This document shows, piece by piece, positions 27,999 to 37,454 of a DNA stretch of 64,000 bases. The position numbers and the translations under genes were made by a program. Origin of the DNA: Pseudomonas sp. MYb327 (GTDB taxonomy: Bacteria > Pseudomonadota > Gammaproteobacteria > Pseudomonadales > Pseudomonadaceae); NCBI RefSeq assembly GCF_040438925.1, contig NZ_CP159258.1, positions 1,564,001 to 1,628,000 on the forward strand. The letters are read 5' to 3'. The stretch's first letter is position 1. The number at the start of each line of letters is the position of its first letter. The notes under the pieces were generated by a model. The model made no database searches. It worked only from the letters and a program-made list of their open reading frames with translations, and was not told where the DNA came from.

Positions 27999-29405
27999 AT
28001 GCTCTTGCGTGCAGCGTTTGCCGGTCTGGTACTGGCCTCATTCACTTTGTCGGCTTCGGCCGAAACCATTCGCATCGCCATCGGCACCCAGGACACCACG
28101 ATCAACTGCGCCGCCGGCGGTTTGTTGATTCGCGAACTGGGCCTGCTGGACAAATACCTGCCCCACGACGGTCAGTACAAAGACGCCAAATACGATATCG
28201 AGTGGAAAAACTTCACCAGTGGCGCGCCGCTGACTAACGAAATGGTCGCCGGCAAACTCGACTTCGGCGCCATGGCCGATTTCCCCGGTTCGTTCAACGG
28301 CGTGGCGTTTGAAACGGCGGGTAAGCACAGCCTGTTTATCAGCGTGCTGTCCGGCAGCACCAAGGGCAGCGGCAACGGCATTGTGGTGCCGAGTGCCTCG
28401 GGCGTGCAGTCGTTGGCGGAGCTGAAAGGCAAGACCATTTCCGTGCCGTTCGCCTCGACCGCCCATGGCATGTTGTTGCGTGCGGTGGCGGCGCAGGGTT
28501 GGGATCCGTTGAAGGACGTGAACATCATCGCCCAGCCACCGGAAGTCGCCGGTTCCGCATTGCAGGCCGGCAAGATCGACGCCCACGCTGATTTCGTACC
28601 GTTCGCCGAGTTGTTCCCGAGCCGCGGATTCGCGCGCAAGATTTATGACGGATCCCAAGCGGGCGCGCCGACGTTCCATGGCGCGTTGGTGGATCAGAGC
28701 TACGCGAAAAAATACCCGGAAATTGTCGTCGCCTATCTGCGCGCCAGCATCGAAGCCAACCAGTTGCTCGCCGCTGAACCGGAGAAATACAGCGAGTTGA
28801 TCGCCAAAGTCACCGGCGTCGATGCCGAGGTCAATTACCTGTTCCACGGGCCGCTCGGCGTACAGACCCGCGACCTGAGCTGGAAACCGGAATACCGTCA
28901 GGCCGTCGGCACCGCTATCGACACCCTCAAGCTATTGAAGAAGGCTGATCGCGGTCTCGACCTGAATACCTTCATCGACGACCAGTACATCCGCGCCGCC
29001 TTCAAAGCCTCGAACCTCGACTACAGCGCACAACTGGCCAACTACGCGCAGACGCCGTTAAACGCCGTCGATGCCGCCAGTGGCAAAGCCATCACCGACT
29101 TCGGTCATGTGGCCGAGATCTGGGTGCGCGGCGAGCCGAAAGTCCGCCAGTACGCCTCGGCGGAAACCGCGTTCACCGCATTGGCTGCGCTGAAGCAGGA
29201 AGGCAAAAACATCCGTGCGGTGTATGCGCAGGCGAGCGATAGCGGCATCAAGTTGCTGGCGGATCAGGCGTGGTTTGCCAGTGATGCGAAAGGGCGGCTC
29301 AGCGCATTCCTGCTCAAAGGCCAGGCCCAGCAATTCGCCTCGGCCCAGGGCGGTAAGGTGTTTGACTTTACCGATGCCACCACACAGGCCGTGGCCGTGC
29401 GCTAA
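27999..29405 (+). CDS. ABC transporter substrate-binding protein (SsuA/NMT1-like) with C-terminal NosL-like tail
   Basis: 468 residues with a Sec signal (cleavage near SASA). The ATG at 27999 is chosen because GAGGGGA lies 7 bases upstream; an ATG at 27978 lacks a ribosome site. Residues about 25-340 are a sulfonate/nitrate/taurine-type binding protein (IRIAIGTQDTTINCAAGG, GKTISVPFASTAHGMLLRA). This family is usually about 320-340 residues, so about 130 are extra. The last 80 (LSAFLLKGQAQQFASAQGG, KVFDF) resemble the C-terminal part of NosL-type copper-binding proteins; this is my tentative reading. The ligand may be an organosulfur or similar small anion. Confidence 0.85.
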   Translation: MLLRAAFAGLVLASFTLSASAETIRIAIGTQDTTINCAAGGLLIRELGLLDKYLPHDGQYKDAKYDIEWKNFTSGAPLTNEMVAGKLDFGAMADFPGSFNGVAFETAGKHSLFISVLSGSTKGSGNGIVVPSASGVQSLAELKGKTISVPFASTAHGMLLRAVAAQGWDPLKDVNIIAQPPEVAGSALQAGKIDAHADFVPFAELFPSRGFARKIYDGSQAGAPTFHGALVDQSYAKKYPEIVVAYLRASIEANQLLAAEPEKYSELIAKVTGVDAEVNYLFHGPLGVQTRDLSWKPEYRQAVGTAIDTLKLLKKADRGLDLNTFIDDQYIRAAFKASNLDYSAQLANYAQTPLNAVDAASGKAITDFGHVAEIWVRGEPKVRQYASAETAFTALAALKQEGKNIRAVYAQASDSGIKLLADQAWFASDAKGRLSAFLLKGQAQQFASAQGGKVFDFTDATTQAVAVR

Positions 29406-29406
29406 C

Positions 29407-29500
29407 CCTGTAGGAGTCGGCTTGCTGGCGATTGCGATATGACATTCAACATCGATGCCGGCTGTCCAATCGTCAGTCGCCAGCATGCCGGCTCCTACAG
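29407..29500. repeat. REP doublet inside the operon
   Basis: CCTGTAGGAGTCGGCTTGCTGGCGAT and an opposed unit ending GCCGGCTCCTACAG. It fills the space between the binding-protein and permease genes. Confidence 0.8.
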
Positions 29501-29522
29501 GTTTGAGTTGAGAGGAAGAATT

Positions 29523-30305
29523 GTGTACGGATCATTTTTTCGCTGGATACCCAGAGCGGCTTCACTGGTTTTCTGCCTGTTGTTCTGGCAACTCGCCGCC
29601 AGCCACCACTGGAACCTCGGCCTGGTGACCTTCGCCAACGTCCCGACACCACTGGCCGTGATCGAAGCCGCGCTCGGCCTTGGCGACTCCGGCAAGCTCG
29701 GCCAACACCTGAGCAGCAGCCTCAGCCGGGTCTTCGCTGGCTACCTCGCGGCGTTGATTATCGGCGTTGCTCTGGGACTGGCCATCGGCCGTTCGAAATG
29801 GGCCGAAGATTTACTGCTGCCACCGCTGGAAGTGCTGCGCCCGATTCCGGCCGTGGCCTGGATCCCTCTGGCAATCCTGATGTTCCCGTCTTCAGAGTTG
29901 TCGATGGTTTTCATCACGTTTACCGGTGCGCTGTTCCCGATCCTGCTCAACACCGTGCACGGCGTAGAAGGCGTCGACCCACGGCTGATCGCTTCGGCGA
30001 AAAGCCTCGGGGCAGGGCGCCGGGCGATTCTGCTGGAAGTGATTCTGCCGGGTGCCGCGCCGAGCATCATCACCGGCCTGGCGATCGGCATGGGCACCTC
30101 GTGGTTCTGCCTGGTGACCGCCGAGATGATCTCCGGCCAGTACGGCATCGGCTATTACACCTGGGAGTCCTACACCATTCAGAACTATGCCGACATCGTC
30201 GTCGGCATGTTGCTGATCGGTGTCCTCGGGATGGGCAGCAGCTTGCTGATCAAACGCCTGGGCGGTTTGTTCACGCCTTGGCATCGACCACGAGGAAAAG
30301 CCTGA
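29523..30305 (+). CDS. ABC transporter permease, SsuC/TauC-like
   Basis: 260 residues with about six membrane segments and the EAA loop, SAKSLGAGRRAILLEVILPGAAP, which contacts the ATPase. The GTG at 29523 has AGAGGA upstream; an ATG at 29439 lies within the REP and is rejected. Its stop overlaps the start of the ATPase gene (TGATG). Forms the inner-membrane channel of the importer. Confidence 0.88.
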   Translation: MYGSFFRWIPRAASLVFCLLFWQLAASHHWNLGLVTFANVPTPLAVIEAALGLGDSGKLGQHLSSSLSRVFAGYLAALIIGVALGLAIGRSKWAEDLLLPPLEVLRPIPAVAWIPLAILMFPSSELSMVFITFTGALFPILLNTVHGVEGVDPRLIASAKSLGAGRRAILLEVILPGAAPSIITGLAIGMGTSWFCLVTAEMISGQYGIGYYTWESYTIQNYADIVVGMLLIGVLGMGSSLLIKRLGGLFTPWHRPRGKA

Positions 30306-31153
30306 TGAGCGTTTTTCAACACCCGGAAGGGCGCATCGATATTCGCGGTTTGTCGATCAGCCTGGGCGAGGGCAGTGCCGCGTTCGAAGCTGTGCAAGGC
30401 CTCGATTGCCAGATCGAACCGGGACAGTTCGTGTGCATTCTCGGGCCGTCCGGTTGCGGCAAATCCACCTTGCTCGGCGCCTTGGCCGGGCATCTGACAA
30501 CGTTCACCGGAACCCTTAATGTAGACGGTGCACACGTCTCGGGACCTTCGCCACAGCGCGGCATGGTGTTCCAGCATCACACGCTGTTCCCTTGGCGAAC
30601 CGTGCGCGACAACGTTGCCTTCGGCCTGAAAATGCGTGGCATCGGCAAAGGCGAACGGCACAAAGCCGCCGATGAAATTCTCGCCCTGGTCGGCCTCGAA
30701 GGCTTTGCCGAGCGCTGGCCTGATCAGTTGTCCGGTGGCATGCAGCAGCGTGTGGAAATCGCCCGGGTGCTGGTCAACCGTCCACGGCTGTTGTTGATGG
30801 ATGAGCCGTTCGGCGCGCTCGACGCGTTGACGCGTTTGAACATGCAGGAACTGTTGCTGGACATCTGGACGCGAATTCGCACCACCGTGGTGTTCGTCAC
30901 CCACGACATCGACGAAGCGCTGTTCCTCGCCGATCGCTTGCTGGTGATGAGCTCGCGTCCCGGGCGGATCATCGAAGACCTGCGTCTCGACTTCCCCCGG
31001 CCACGCACCACTGAACTGGTGACCAGCCACGAATTCTCCCGCTTGAAGCGTCACTGCCTCGAATTACTGCGTCACGAAGACGGTCGGCAATTACCGCGCC
31101 TGAACCCTCTCGGACTTCCTCCTGAAAACAAACTGCCGCGATTTGCCCTATGA
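30305..31153 (+). CDS. ABC transporter ATP-binding protein, SsuB/TauB-like
   Basis: 282 residues: Walker A GPSGCGKST, Q-loop VFQHHTLFPWR, signature LSGGMQQR, Walker B LLLMDEPFGALD and the switch histidine in VFVTHDIDEA. This is the nitrate/sulfonate/taurine subfamily. Translationally coupled to the permease and, by ATGA, to the HEAT-repeat gene downstream. Confidence 0.92.
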   Translation: MSVFQHPEGRIDIRGLSISLGEGSAAFEAVQGLDCQIEPGQFVCILGPSGCGKSTLLGALAGHLTTFTGTLNVDGAHVSGPSPQRGMVFQHHTLFPWRTVRDNVAFGLKMRGIGKGERHKAADEILALVGLEGFAERWPDQLSGGMQQRVEIARVLVNRPRLLLMDEPFGALDALTRLNMQELLLDIWTRIRTTVVFVTHDIDEALFLADRLLVMSSRPGRIIEDLRLDFPRPRTTELVTSHEFSRLKRHCLELLRHEDGRQLPRLNPLGLPPENKLPRFAL

Positions 31154-32112
31154 CCTCTCTATTCGATGTAACCGATAACGACGACATTCTTGCCCTGCAA
31201 TCGCGCCTCACCGATGAGGATGCCGGCGTGCGCCGCATCGCCCTGATCGACCTGGCCGATCTGGAAGAACCGGATGGCCTGCTGTGGCTGGTCAATCGAC
31301 TGGGCGAAGACCCGGCCGAAGAAGTCCGCGCCGAAGCCGCACGGTTGCTGGAAGCCTGGGAAGATGAGCCAGTGGTCGAAGCACTGTGCCAGGCGCTGAC
31401 CGATCCGTCCGCAGCGGTGCAAGCCGCCGCCGCGCAAAGCCTCAGCCTGCTCAAGAGCGAAGCGGCGGGCCGGGTGATTCTGCCGTGGACGGCGCATGCC
31501 GAGATCGGTGTGCGCATCGCGGCGTTCAGGGCCTTGCGCGAGTTGCGCTATCCGGACGCGGCTTCGGCGGCGCTGTTGGCGTTGGGTGATCAGGACGCCA
31601 GTGTCCGCCGTGAAGCGGTTGGCGTGCTGGGCTGGCTCAAACAACTGGATGCCTTGCCGGCCCTGGCGCGATTGGCCAGCGCTGACCCGGACACCGAGGT
31701 GCGACGCGCGGCCACCGGCGCGCTCGGTCTGGCGTCTGACGGTCACGTTTTGCCGGCCCTGCGACAAGCGTTACAGGATCAGGCCTGGCAAGTGCGTGAG
31801 GAGGCTGCCACCACACTGGGAAAAGTCGGACACATCGACGCCGGCCCGGCCCTGGTAGAAGCCTTGAGCGACGATTACTGGCAAGTCCGACTGCGTGCCA
31901 CCCGCAGCCTCGGTCGCTTGCGCTTCGTTCCAGCCCTCGACGCGCTGATCGAAACCCTCGGCCACCGCATCAGCAACCTGCGCAAGGAAGCCGCCCTGGC
32001 CCTCGGCGAATTGAATGAAAAAGGCGCCATCGCGCCGCTACTCGCCGCGCAAGACGACGGCGACCCGGAAGTGCGCAAAGCCGTGCGCATTGCCCTGAGC
32101 CAGCTGCAATGA
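31150..32112 (+). CDS. HEAT-repeat (PBS lyase-like) protein
   Basis: 320 residues built of about ten HEAT-like repeats with the D-x-x-V-R pattern (for example QDASVRREAVGVLGWL, QAWQVREEAATTLG, DYWQVRLRATRSLG, DPEVRKAVRIAL). Such solenoids bind other proteins; relatives include bilin lyases and Fe-S or quinol enzyme accessory proteins. Start and stop overlap its neighbours by 4 bases, so it is a fixed part of this operon. It may help assemble the AprAB-like enzyme or dock it to the importer; this is inference. Confidence 0.87.
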   Translation: MTSLFDVTDNDDILALQSRLTDEDAGVRRIALIDLADLEEPDGLLWLVNRLGEDPAEEVRAEAARLLEAWEDEPVVEALCQALTDPSAAVQAAAAQSLSLLKSEAAGRVILPWTAHAEIGVRIAAFRALRELRYPDAASAALLALGDQDASVRREAVGVLGWLKQLDALPALARLASADPDTEVRRAATGALGLASDGHVLPALRQALQDQAWQVREEAATTLGKVGHIDAGPALVEALSDDYWQVRLRATRSLGRLRFVPALDALIETLGHRISNLRKEAALALGELNEKGAIAPLLAAQDDGDPEVRKAVRIALSQLQ

Positions 32113-32387
32113 ACCCGCTGGCGGTGGGAAATTCCCGGAGTAAACAGCAGCTTCGCTTGAACTGGCCGGATGGTCGCGAGCAGCGGCTGGATCATGCCGA
32201 GTTGCGCCGGCAGTGTCCGTGTTCGCAATGCCGGGCGTTTCGGTTGCGAGGGACGCCGCCGCTGGTGGATTCAAGGGTTCAGGTGATCGAAGTGAATTCG
32301 CAGGGTTATGGGTTGCAACTGGTGTTCAGTGACGGCCACGAACGCGGGATTTATCCGTGGGCGTATCTGGCCGGGCTTACTCGGTGA
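32109..32387 (+). CDS. DUF971 protein
   Basis: 92 residues of the DUF971 family (the N-terminal domain of gamma-butyrobetaine hydroxylases, also a free protein near Fe-S assembly genes). CPCSQC at about residues 36-41, within ELRRQCPCSQCRA, probably binds zinc or iron; the C-terminal YPWAYLAGL is typical. Last gene of the operon, coupled by ATGA to the HEAT-repeat gene. A role in maturing the Fe-S ferredoxin is plausible. Confidence 0.85.
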   Translation: MNPLAVGNSRSKQQLRLNWPDGREQRLDHAELRRQCPCSQCRAFRLRGTPPLVDSRVQVIEVNSQGYGLQLVFSDGHERGIYPWAYLAGLTR

Positions 32388-32400
32388 ATCGAATACCGTT

Positions 32401-32550
32401 ATCGCTGGCAAGCCAGCTCCTACAGTTGATCGGTGCAGCCACAAATCATAGGGTCGCCTGGGCCCCTGTAGGAGCTGGCAAGCCAGCGATGGCAATCTAA
32501 AACTCAGCGCAAAATCCAAAGACCAAATCGCCCGCAAGCCGGCTCCTACA
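32401..32550. repeat. Cluster of three REP units
   Basis: Units at about 32401-32424, 32466-32491 and 32526-32550, each with GCCAGCTCCTACA/TGTAGGAGCTGGC or a close variant. They lie between the end of the AprAB-like operon and the convergent porin gene. Confidence 0.82.
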
Positions 32551-32560
32551 GAGCGGGTAG

Positions 32561-33298
32561 TCAGAAGGATTTGCTGACGCTCGCTACCACCGTCGCGCTG
32601 CACACATCGTCGAACCCCCAGTTGCTCGCGCATTGGCTCTTCGACAAATCGGTGTCGATGTAGCTCAGGCCCAGCATCACACCCGCCAGTTCATGGGTCA
32701 GCTTGACCTCCCATTCGCGGTACGAATCCTCGGCCTCACCCGAGCTCGAATACAGATGCGGGTCCTTGAAGTCCATCAAGCCGTAACGCAGTTTCAGGCC
32801 CACGTCGTAGGGCAGTTCAGTCTCGTAGCCGACGTAGCTGTAGAGCGAGTTCTGCTCGCTGTCGATGCCCGGCGCATCGTCGGAGTAATAGGTGCCGAGT
32901 TTCACCCCATAAACGCTGAGAATCCCGTAGACCTCGCTCTGATTGAACTGGCTCTCTTTCGGGTATGAATACTTGAGATAGCCGAGGTCAAGGCTCACAT
33001 CGTCCGTGGGCTGCCAGAACCAACCGGCGTAGTAATCAACTTCCTGACGGGTCTTCAGTCCGCCACCAAAATCGACGTTGGAAGTCCACGCGCCCAAGTA
33101 CAGGCCGCTGCTGTGCTGCAGGGTTGCACCGGCCTGCAATGCGGGGTCGTTCTGGGTTTGCGAGATGCCTCGGGTGCGGTAGTCGCTGGCCAGAGTCACA
33201 TCCATCAGCAACGAAAAATCGTCGTTCAGGACAATGGCCTGGCTGATCAAGGGCAGCATACTCAAGGAACCGAGGGCGATCAGGGTGAAAGCTTTCAT
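32561..33298 (-). CDS. TorF family putative outer-membrane porin
   Basis: 245 residues with a Sec signal peptide (MKAFTLIALGSLSMLPLISQA). The mature start LNDDFSLLMDVTLASDYRTRGISQT is characteristic of the TorF/Gcw_chp family, which is rich in alternating beta-strands and ends in a phenylalanine (SVSKSF), as outer-membrane barrels do. Longer in-frame starts have no signal peptide and are rejected. It lies 100 bases after an exported amidohydrolase on the same strand and may admit its substrate. Confidence 0.87.
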   Translation of the reverse strand: MKAFTLIALGSLSMLPLISQAIVLNDDFSLLMDVTLASDYRTRGISQTQNDPALQAGATLQHSSGLYLGAWTSNVDFGGGLKTRQEVDYYAGWFWQPTDDVSLDLGYLKYSYPKESQFNQSEVYGILSVYGVKLGTYYSDDAPGIDSEQNSLYSYVGYETELPYDVGLKLRYGLMDFKDPHLYSSSGEAEDSYREWEVKLTHELAGVMLGLSYIDTDLSKSQCASNWGFDDVCSATVVASVSKSF

Positions 33299-33398
33299 GG
33301 GGGATCCCGCTATTGTGATTGTTATGGGCAGATTTGAGGCAAGGCTGCACCGGGCCCCGAGTTGAGCAACACGGAGTCGGGCAGCGAAGTGGTTTTTA

Positions 33399-35141
33399 TT
33401 AGAGGGTTGGCGCGTAGACCTGACGGCCGGCGAACCAGGTTTGCAGCACTTGGGTGTCGTGCAGGGCTTTCTCATCGACGCTGAACACGTCGCGGTCGAC
33501 CACGATGAAGTCGGCCTGTTTGCCAGCGCTCAGCGAACCGATCTGTTTGTCCAGGCCTATGGTGCGGGCGGCGTTGAGGGTGTAGGCGTAGAACATGGTT
33601 TCGCGGTCGATGCGCTCTTTCGCGTTGAGCACACCCAGCGGGCCGACCCGCGTCATGGCCTGGGCCATGGCGTTGAACGGGTTCGGCGTGGATACCGGCC
33701 AGTCGCTGGCTCCGGAGATGGTCGCGCCCTGTTTAAGCAGCGAGTGAGCCGGGTACTGGTAACGGAACGCCAGGGCGCTGACGTAAGGTTTGATCATGTC
33801 CGTGGTGTAGTCATCTGCGCTGGCCCACAGCAGTTGCATCGAGGCAATGACATCAAGGGGTTTGAAACGCGCGAACTCTTTCGGATTGACGATCTGCAAG
33901 TGCGTGATGGAGTGGGTCACGCCGCTCTGCCGATCCTTGCGCGCCTGGGCGATGCCGTTCAGCGATTCGCGCACCGCACGGTCACCGATGGCGTGGATGT
34001 GCACCAGCCAGCCGCGCTGATCGATGGCGCTGACCAGTTCACCGAAATGCTTCGGATCGATCAACAGCTCACCCGGTTTATGCGAGTTGGTGTAGGGGTC
34101 GATCATCGCCGCGCTCTGCGCCGGGTATTCGATCACGCCGTCGGCGAAGATCTTGATGCCGGGCAATGTCAGGTTGGGAATGCCCTGGAACTGCTGGCGA
34201 ACCTTGTCCAGGGTGTCGAGATCGCCGGGAACGCTTTTGCCGTTGGCCACCAGCAACGCGGCGACGTGGGCAGTCATGCCGCCGCTTTCCGACAGCGCCT
34301 TGTACACCGGCAGCACGCCGACGGTTTTCTCCGTAGGCTTGAGGGCGAAAATCGGTTCGCCGGGCGCGGCGTTGGCGGCGGGGTCCATCCATGCGGTGAT
34401 GCCGAGGCTGTTGTTGTAGCTCACGGCGGTTTGCGCCGCTTTCAACATGTCGGCGGCACTTGGCGATGGCATTTTCGAGGCGACGCGGTCCCAACCGGCA
34501 TCCACAAGAAAGCCGTTGGGGCTGCCATCGGCCAGTTTGCCAATGGTGTCTTTCTCAGCGTCTGGCAGGGTTTTCAGCAGCGCCGCGTCGATGCCGGAGC
34601 GCTTGAGCATCACGTTATTGGCCCACGCCGTGTGGTGGTCGCTGCCGGTGAACACCACAGCGATGTCGGCCCATTCGCCGCTGTTGAATGTCTTGCCCAA
34701 GGCTTCGGCCTGCGCCCAGTAAGCCGAGCTCATGCCGGCCACACTCAGGACATCGCCATGCTTCGCCTTGCCGTCTTCACGCCAGGCACGCAGGCGTTTT
34801 TCCAGTTCATCGAGCTCGACCACCTCGTCTTCCATGTTGGCCGAGACCATCTCCAAACCGCCGAAAATCGCATGGGAATGGCTGTCGATCAGGCCGGGCA
34901 TCAGGGTTTTGCCGGCCAGGTCGATGACTTTCGTTCCTGAGTCGATCAGGGCCTTGATTTGCGCATCGCTGCCCACTTGCAACACTTTGCCGTCCTGCAC
35001 CGCCAAGGCCTGGACCTTGGGCTGGCTCCTGTCGGCGGTGAAGATCTTGCCGTTGAACAGCACCAGATCAGTCGCCGCCATGGCTTCCAACGAGGCAAAA
35101 CTCACTGCCACCATCAACAGATTCGGGATGAATCTTTTCAT
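33399..35141 (-). CDS. Exported YtcJ-like amidohydrolase (family 3)
   Basis: 580 residues with a Sec signal peptide (cleavage near AMA). Metal-site motifs: DSHSHA in PGLIDSHSHAIFGG, HIHAIGDRA, SITHLQ, and ASDWPVSTPNPF near the end, all typical of the YtcJ/DUF amidohydrolase_3 family. Members hydrolyse C-N bonds of amides or cyclic compounds; the substrate is not predictable. It is divergent from a LysR gene at 35245, which probably controls it. A second family member is at 57782-59740. Confidence 0.88.
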   Translation of the reverse strand: MKRFIPNLLMVAVSFASLEAMAATDLVLFNGKIFTADRSQPKVQALAVQDGKVLQVGSDAQIKALIDSGTKVIDLAGKTLMPGLIDSHSHAIFGGLEMVSANMEDEVVELDELEKRLRAWREDGKAKHGDVLSVAGMSSAYWAQAEALGKTFNSGEWADIAVVFTGSDHHTAWANNVMLKRSGIDAALLKTLPDAEKDTIGKLADGSPNGFLVDAGWDRVASKMPSPSAADMLKAAQTAVSYNNSLGITAWMDPAANAAPGEPIFALKPTEKTVGVLPVYKALSESGGMTAHVAALLVANGKSVPGDLDTLDKVRQQFQGIPNLTLPGIKIFADGVIEYPAQSAAMIDPYTNSHKPGELLIDPKHFGELVSAIDQRGWLVHIHAIGDRAVRESLNGIAQARKDRQSGVTHSITHLQIVNPKEFARFKPLDVIASMQLLWASADDYTTDMIKPYVSALAFRYQYPAHSLLKQGATISGASDWPVSTPNPFNAMAQAMTRVGPLGVLNAKERIDRETMFYAYTLNAARTIGLDKQIGSLSAGKQADFIVVDRDVFSVDEKALHDTQVLQTWFAGRQVYAPTL

Positions 35142-35244
35142 TGAATGTTTCCTTGTTATTGCGTCTGATGGCCAGATTAGTGGCTTGCCGCGCTTGGCAG
35201 AACGCCTCGCTCACGAAAAACGTTTTTGCCTGAATGGAAAAAGT

Positions 35245-36162
35245 ATGGACAAGTTGGGTGCACTGAAGATGTTCGTGGTCACGGCGCAACTGGGCAGTTT
35301 CAGTCGCGCCGCCGAGCAACTGGGCAAGACCCCGTCGGCCCTGACCAAAGCGGTCAATCACCTGGAAGCGGAACTCGGCGCGCGTTTGTTCGAGCGCAGC
35401 ACCCGGCGGATTTTGCTCACCGAATCCGGGCGGCTCTACCTGGAAACCGCACGTCAGGTGTTGCAGCGGCTGGACGAGGCCGGCGAGGAAATCGAGCAGT
35501 TGCAGCATGGTCTGCGCGGCAGCCTGAAAATCACTGCGCCGCTGGCTTATGGGCAGGCTTTTCTCGATCAGGTGTGTGGCGGTTTTCTGGAACAGTACCC
35601 GCAGATCAACTTGCAGGTGGACCTGTGCGACGAGTTCGTCAATCTGCTCGAAAGCGGCTATGACCTGGCCTTGCGCGAAGGCCATGACGACTTGCCGGGG
35701 CTGATCGCCCGGGTGGTTGGCAGCAATCGCCTGGCGCTGTGTGGCAGCCCGCAATACCTGGCGCGCAAAGGGCTGCCGGTCACCCCGCAAACCCTCGATG
35801 ACCACGAATGGCTGCTGTATCGCCATCCGTTGCTCAGCCGTGAATTCTGGTGGGCGGAGCGCGACGGCCAGCGTCTGAGCCTGCCGCAACCGCAGTCGCC
35901 ACGGTTGCGCAGCGACAATTACGACCTGCTGCTGGCCAATGCCCTGGCCGGGCGCGGTTTGTTGCACACGCCGTTGTGGAGTGCCGCGCCGTATCTGGCT
36001 GACGGGCGACTGGTGCGGCTGATGGCCGACTATGACATCGACCCGGACAGCTTCGGTCCGCACATTCTGGCGGTGTACCCCAGCCATCGGCGGGCCACGG
36101 CCAAAGTGCTGGCATTCATCGATTACATCGCAGGGTTTCTGGAGTTCCGTGGCTTGAGCTGA
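35245..36162 (+). CDS. LysR-family transcriptional regulator
   Basis: 305 residues: HTH at residues 1-60 (SFSRAAEQLGKTPSALTKAVNHLE in part) and a LysR effector domain of the CrgA/DhcR-like subgroup (GSLKITAPLAYGQAFL). The ATG at 35245 gives the normal N-terminus; the long upstream frame is antisense to the amidohydrolase. Divergent from the amidohydrolase-porin pair, with a 103-base gap. Confidence 0.92.
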   Translation: MDKLGALKMFVVTAQLGSFSRAAEQLGKTPSALTKAVNHLEAELGARLFERSTRRILLTESGRLYLETARQVLQRLDEAGEEIEQLQHGLRGSLKITAPLAYGQAFLDQVCGGFLEQYPQINLQVDLCDEFVNLLESGYDLALREGHDDLPGLIARVVGSNRLALCGSPQYLARKGLPVTPQTLDDHEWLLYRHPLLSREFWWAERDGQRLSLPQPQSPRLRSDNYDLLLANALAGRGLLHTPLWSAAPYLADGRLVRLMADYDIDPDSFGPHILAVYPSHRRATAKVLAFIDYIAGFLEFRGLS

Positions 36163-36192
36163 CTGGCGGTCCTTGCCAGGAAAATGCCAAAA

Positions 36193-36208
36193 GAGTACAA
36201 ATGTACTC
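36193..36208. promoter_or_regulatory. LexA2-type SOS box
   Basis: GAGTAC-AAAT-GTACTC, a perfect 6-base inverted repeat just before the lexA2 start. The P. putida LexA2 consensus is described as GTAC-N4 with a similar right half; this site has GTAC-N4-GTAC. It probably controls the whole cassette. Confidence 0.8.
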
Positions 36209-36209
36209 C

Positions 36210-36817
<608 letters not shown>

Positions 36818-36818
<1 letters not shown>

Positions 36819-37447
36819 TGGGGGCCGTCGTTGCGCTGGATACGCTGTTCAATGGCGGCCAGGTCTGGAAGGGCCGGCCTGCGCCGCCGGCCGCCAGCCC
36901 ACAACCCACCGGGCATGCCGCTCTGGATGCGGCGCTGCCCACGGGCGGCTGGCCGGAAGCGGCACTGACGGAAATCCTCCTGGCCGGGCAGGGCGTCGGC
37001 GAGTTGCAACTGGTGTGGCCGGCGCTGGCGCGGTTGTCGGCGGCCGGCGAGCGCATCGTGCTGGTGGCGCCGCCGTATGTGCCGTATCCCCAGGCCTGGC
37101 AGAACGCCGGGGTCGATCTGCGCCAGTTGTCGATCATCCAGGCCAGCGAGCGCGATGCGTTGTGGGCGGCGGAACAATGCCTGCGTTCGGGCAGTTGCGG
37201 CGCGGTGCTGTGCTGGCCGCATAAGGCCGACGACCGTGCGCTGCGCCGCTTGCAGGTGGCGGCGGAAACCGGTTCGACCCTGGCGTTCGCCTATCGCTCG
37301 CTCAGTGAAGCGATCAACCCGTCACCGGCAGCCCTGCGCATCGCCATCGATGCCGCCATCAATGCCAGGCCTGCGCAATTGCGGGTGCTCAAGTGCCGGG
37401 GCGGGCTGGTCCGTTCGGCGCCGATTGCCTTCGCCGTGGGGCATTGA
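36818..37447 (+). CDS. imuA: ImuA translesion synthesis accessory protein
   Basis: 209 residues of the ImuA/SulA-like RecA-fold family (LPTGGWPEAALTEILLAGQG, EIL at the position of the RecA core). It overlaps the last base of lexA2 and is followed 7 bases on by imuB. ImuA, ImuB and DnaE2 act together in SOS-induced mutagenic bypass. Confidence 0.93.
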
Positions 37448-37454
37448 GGTTGCC

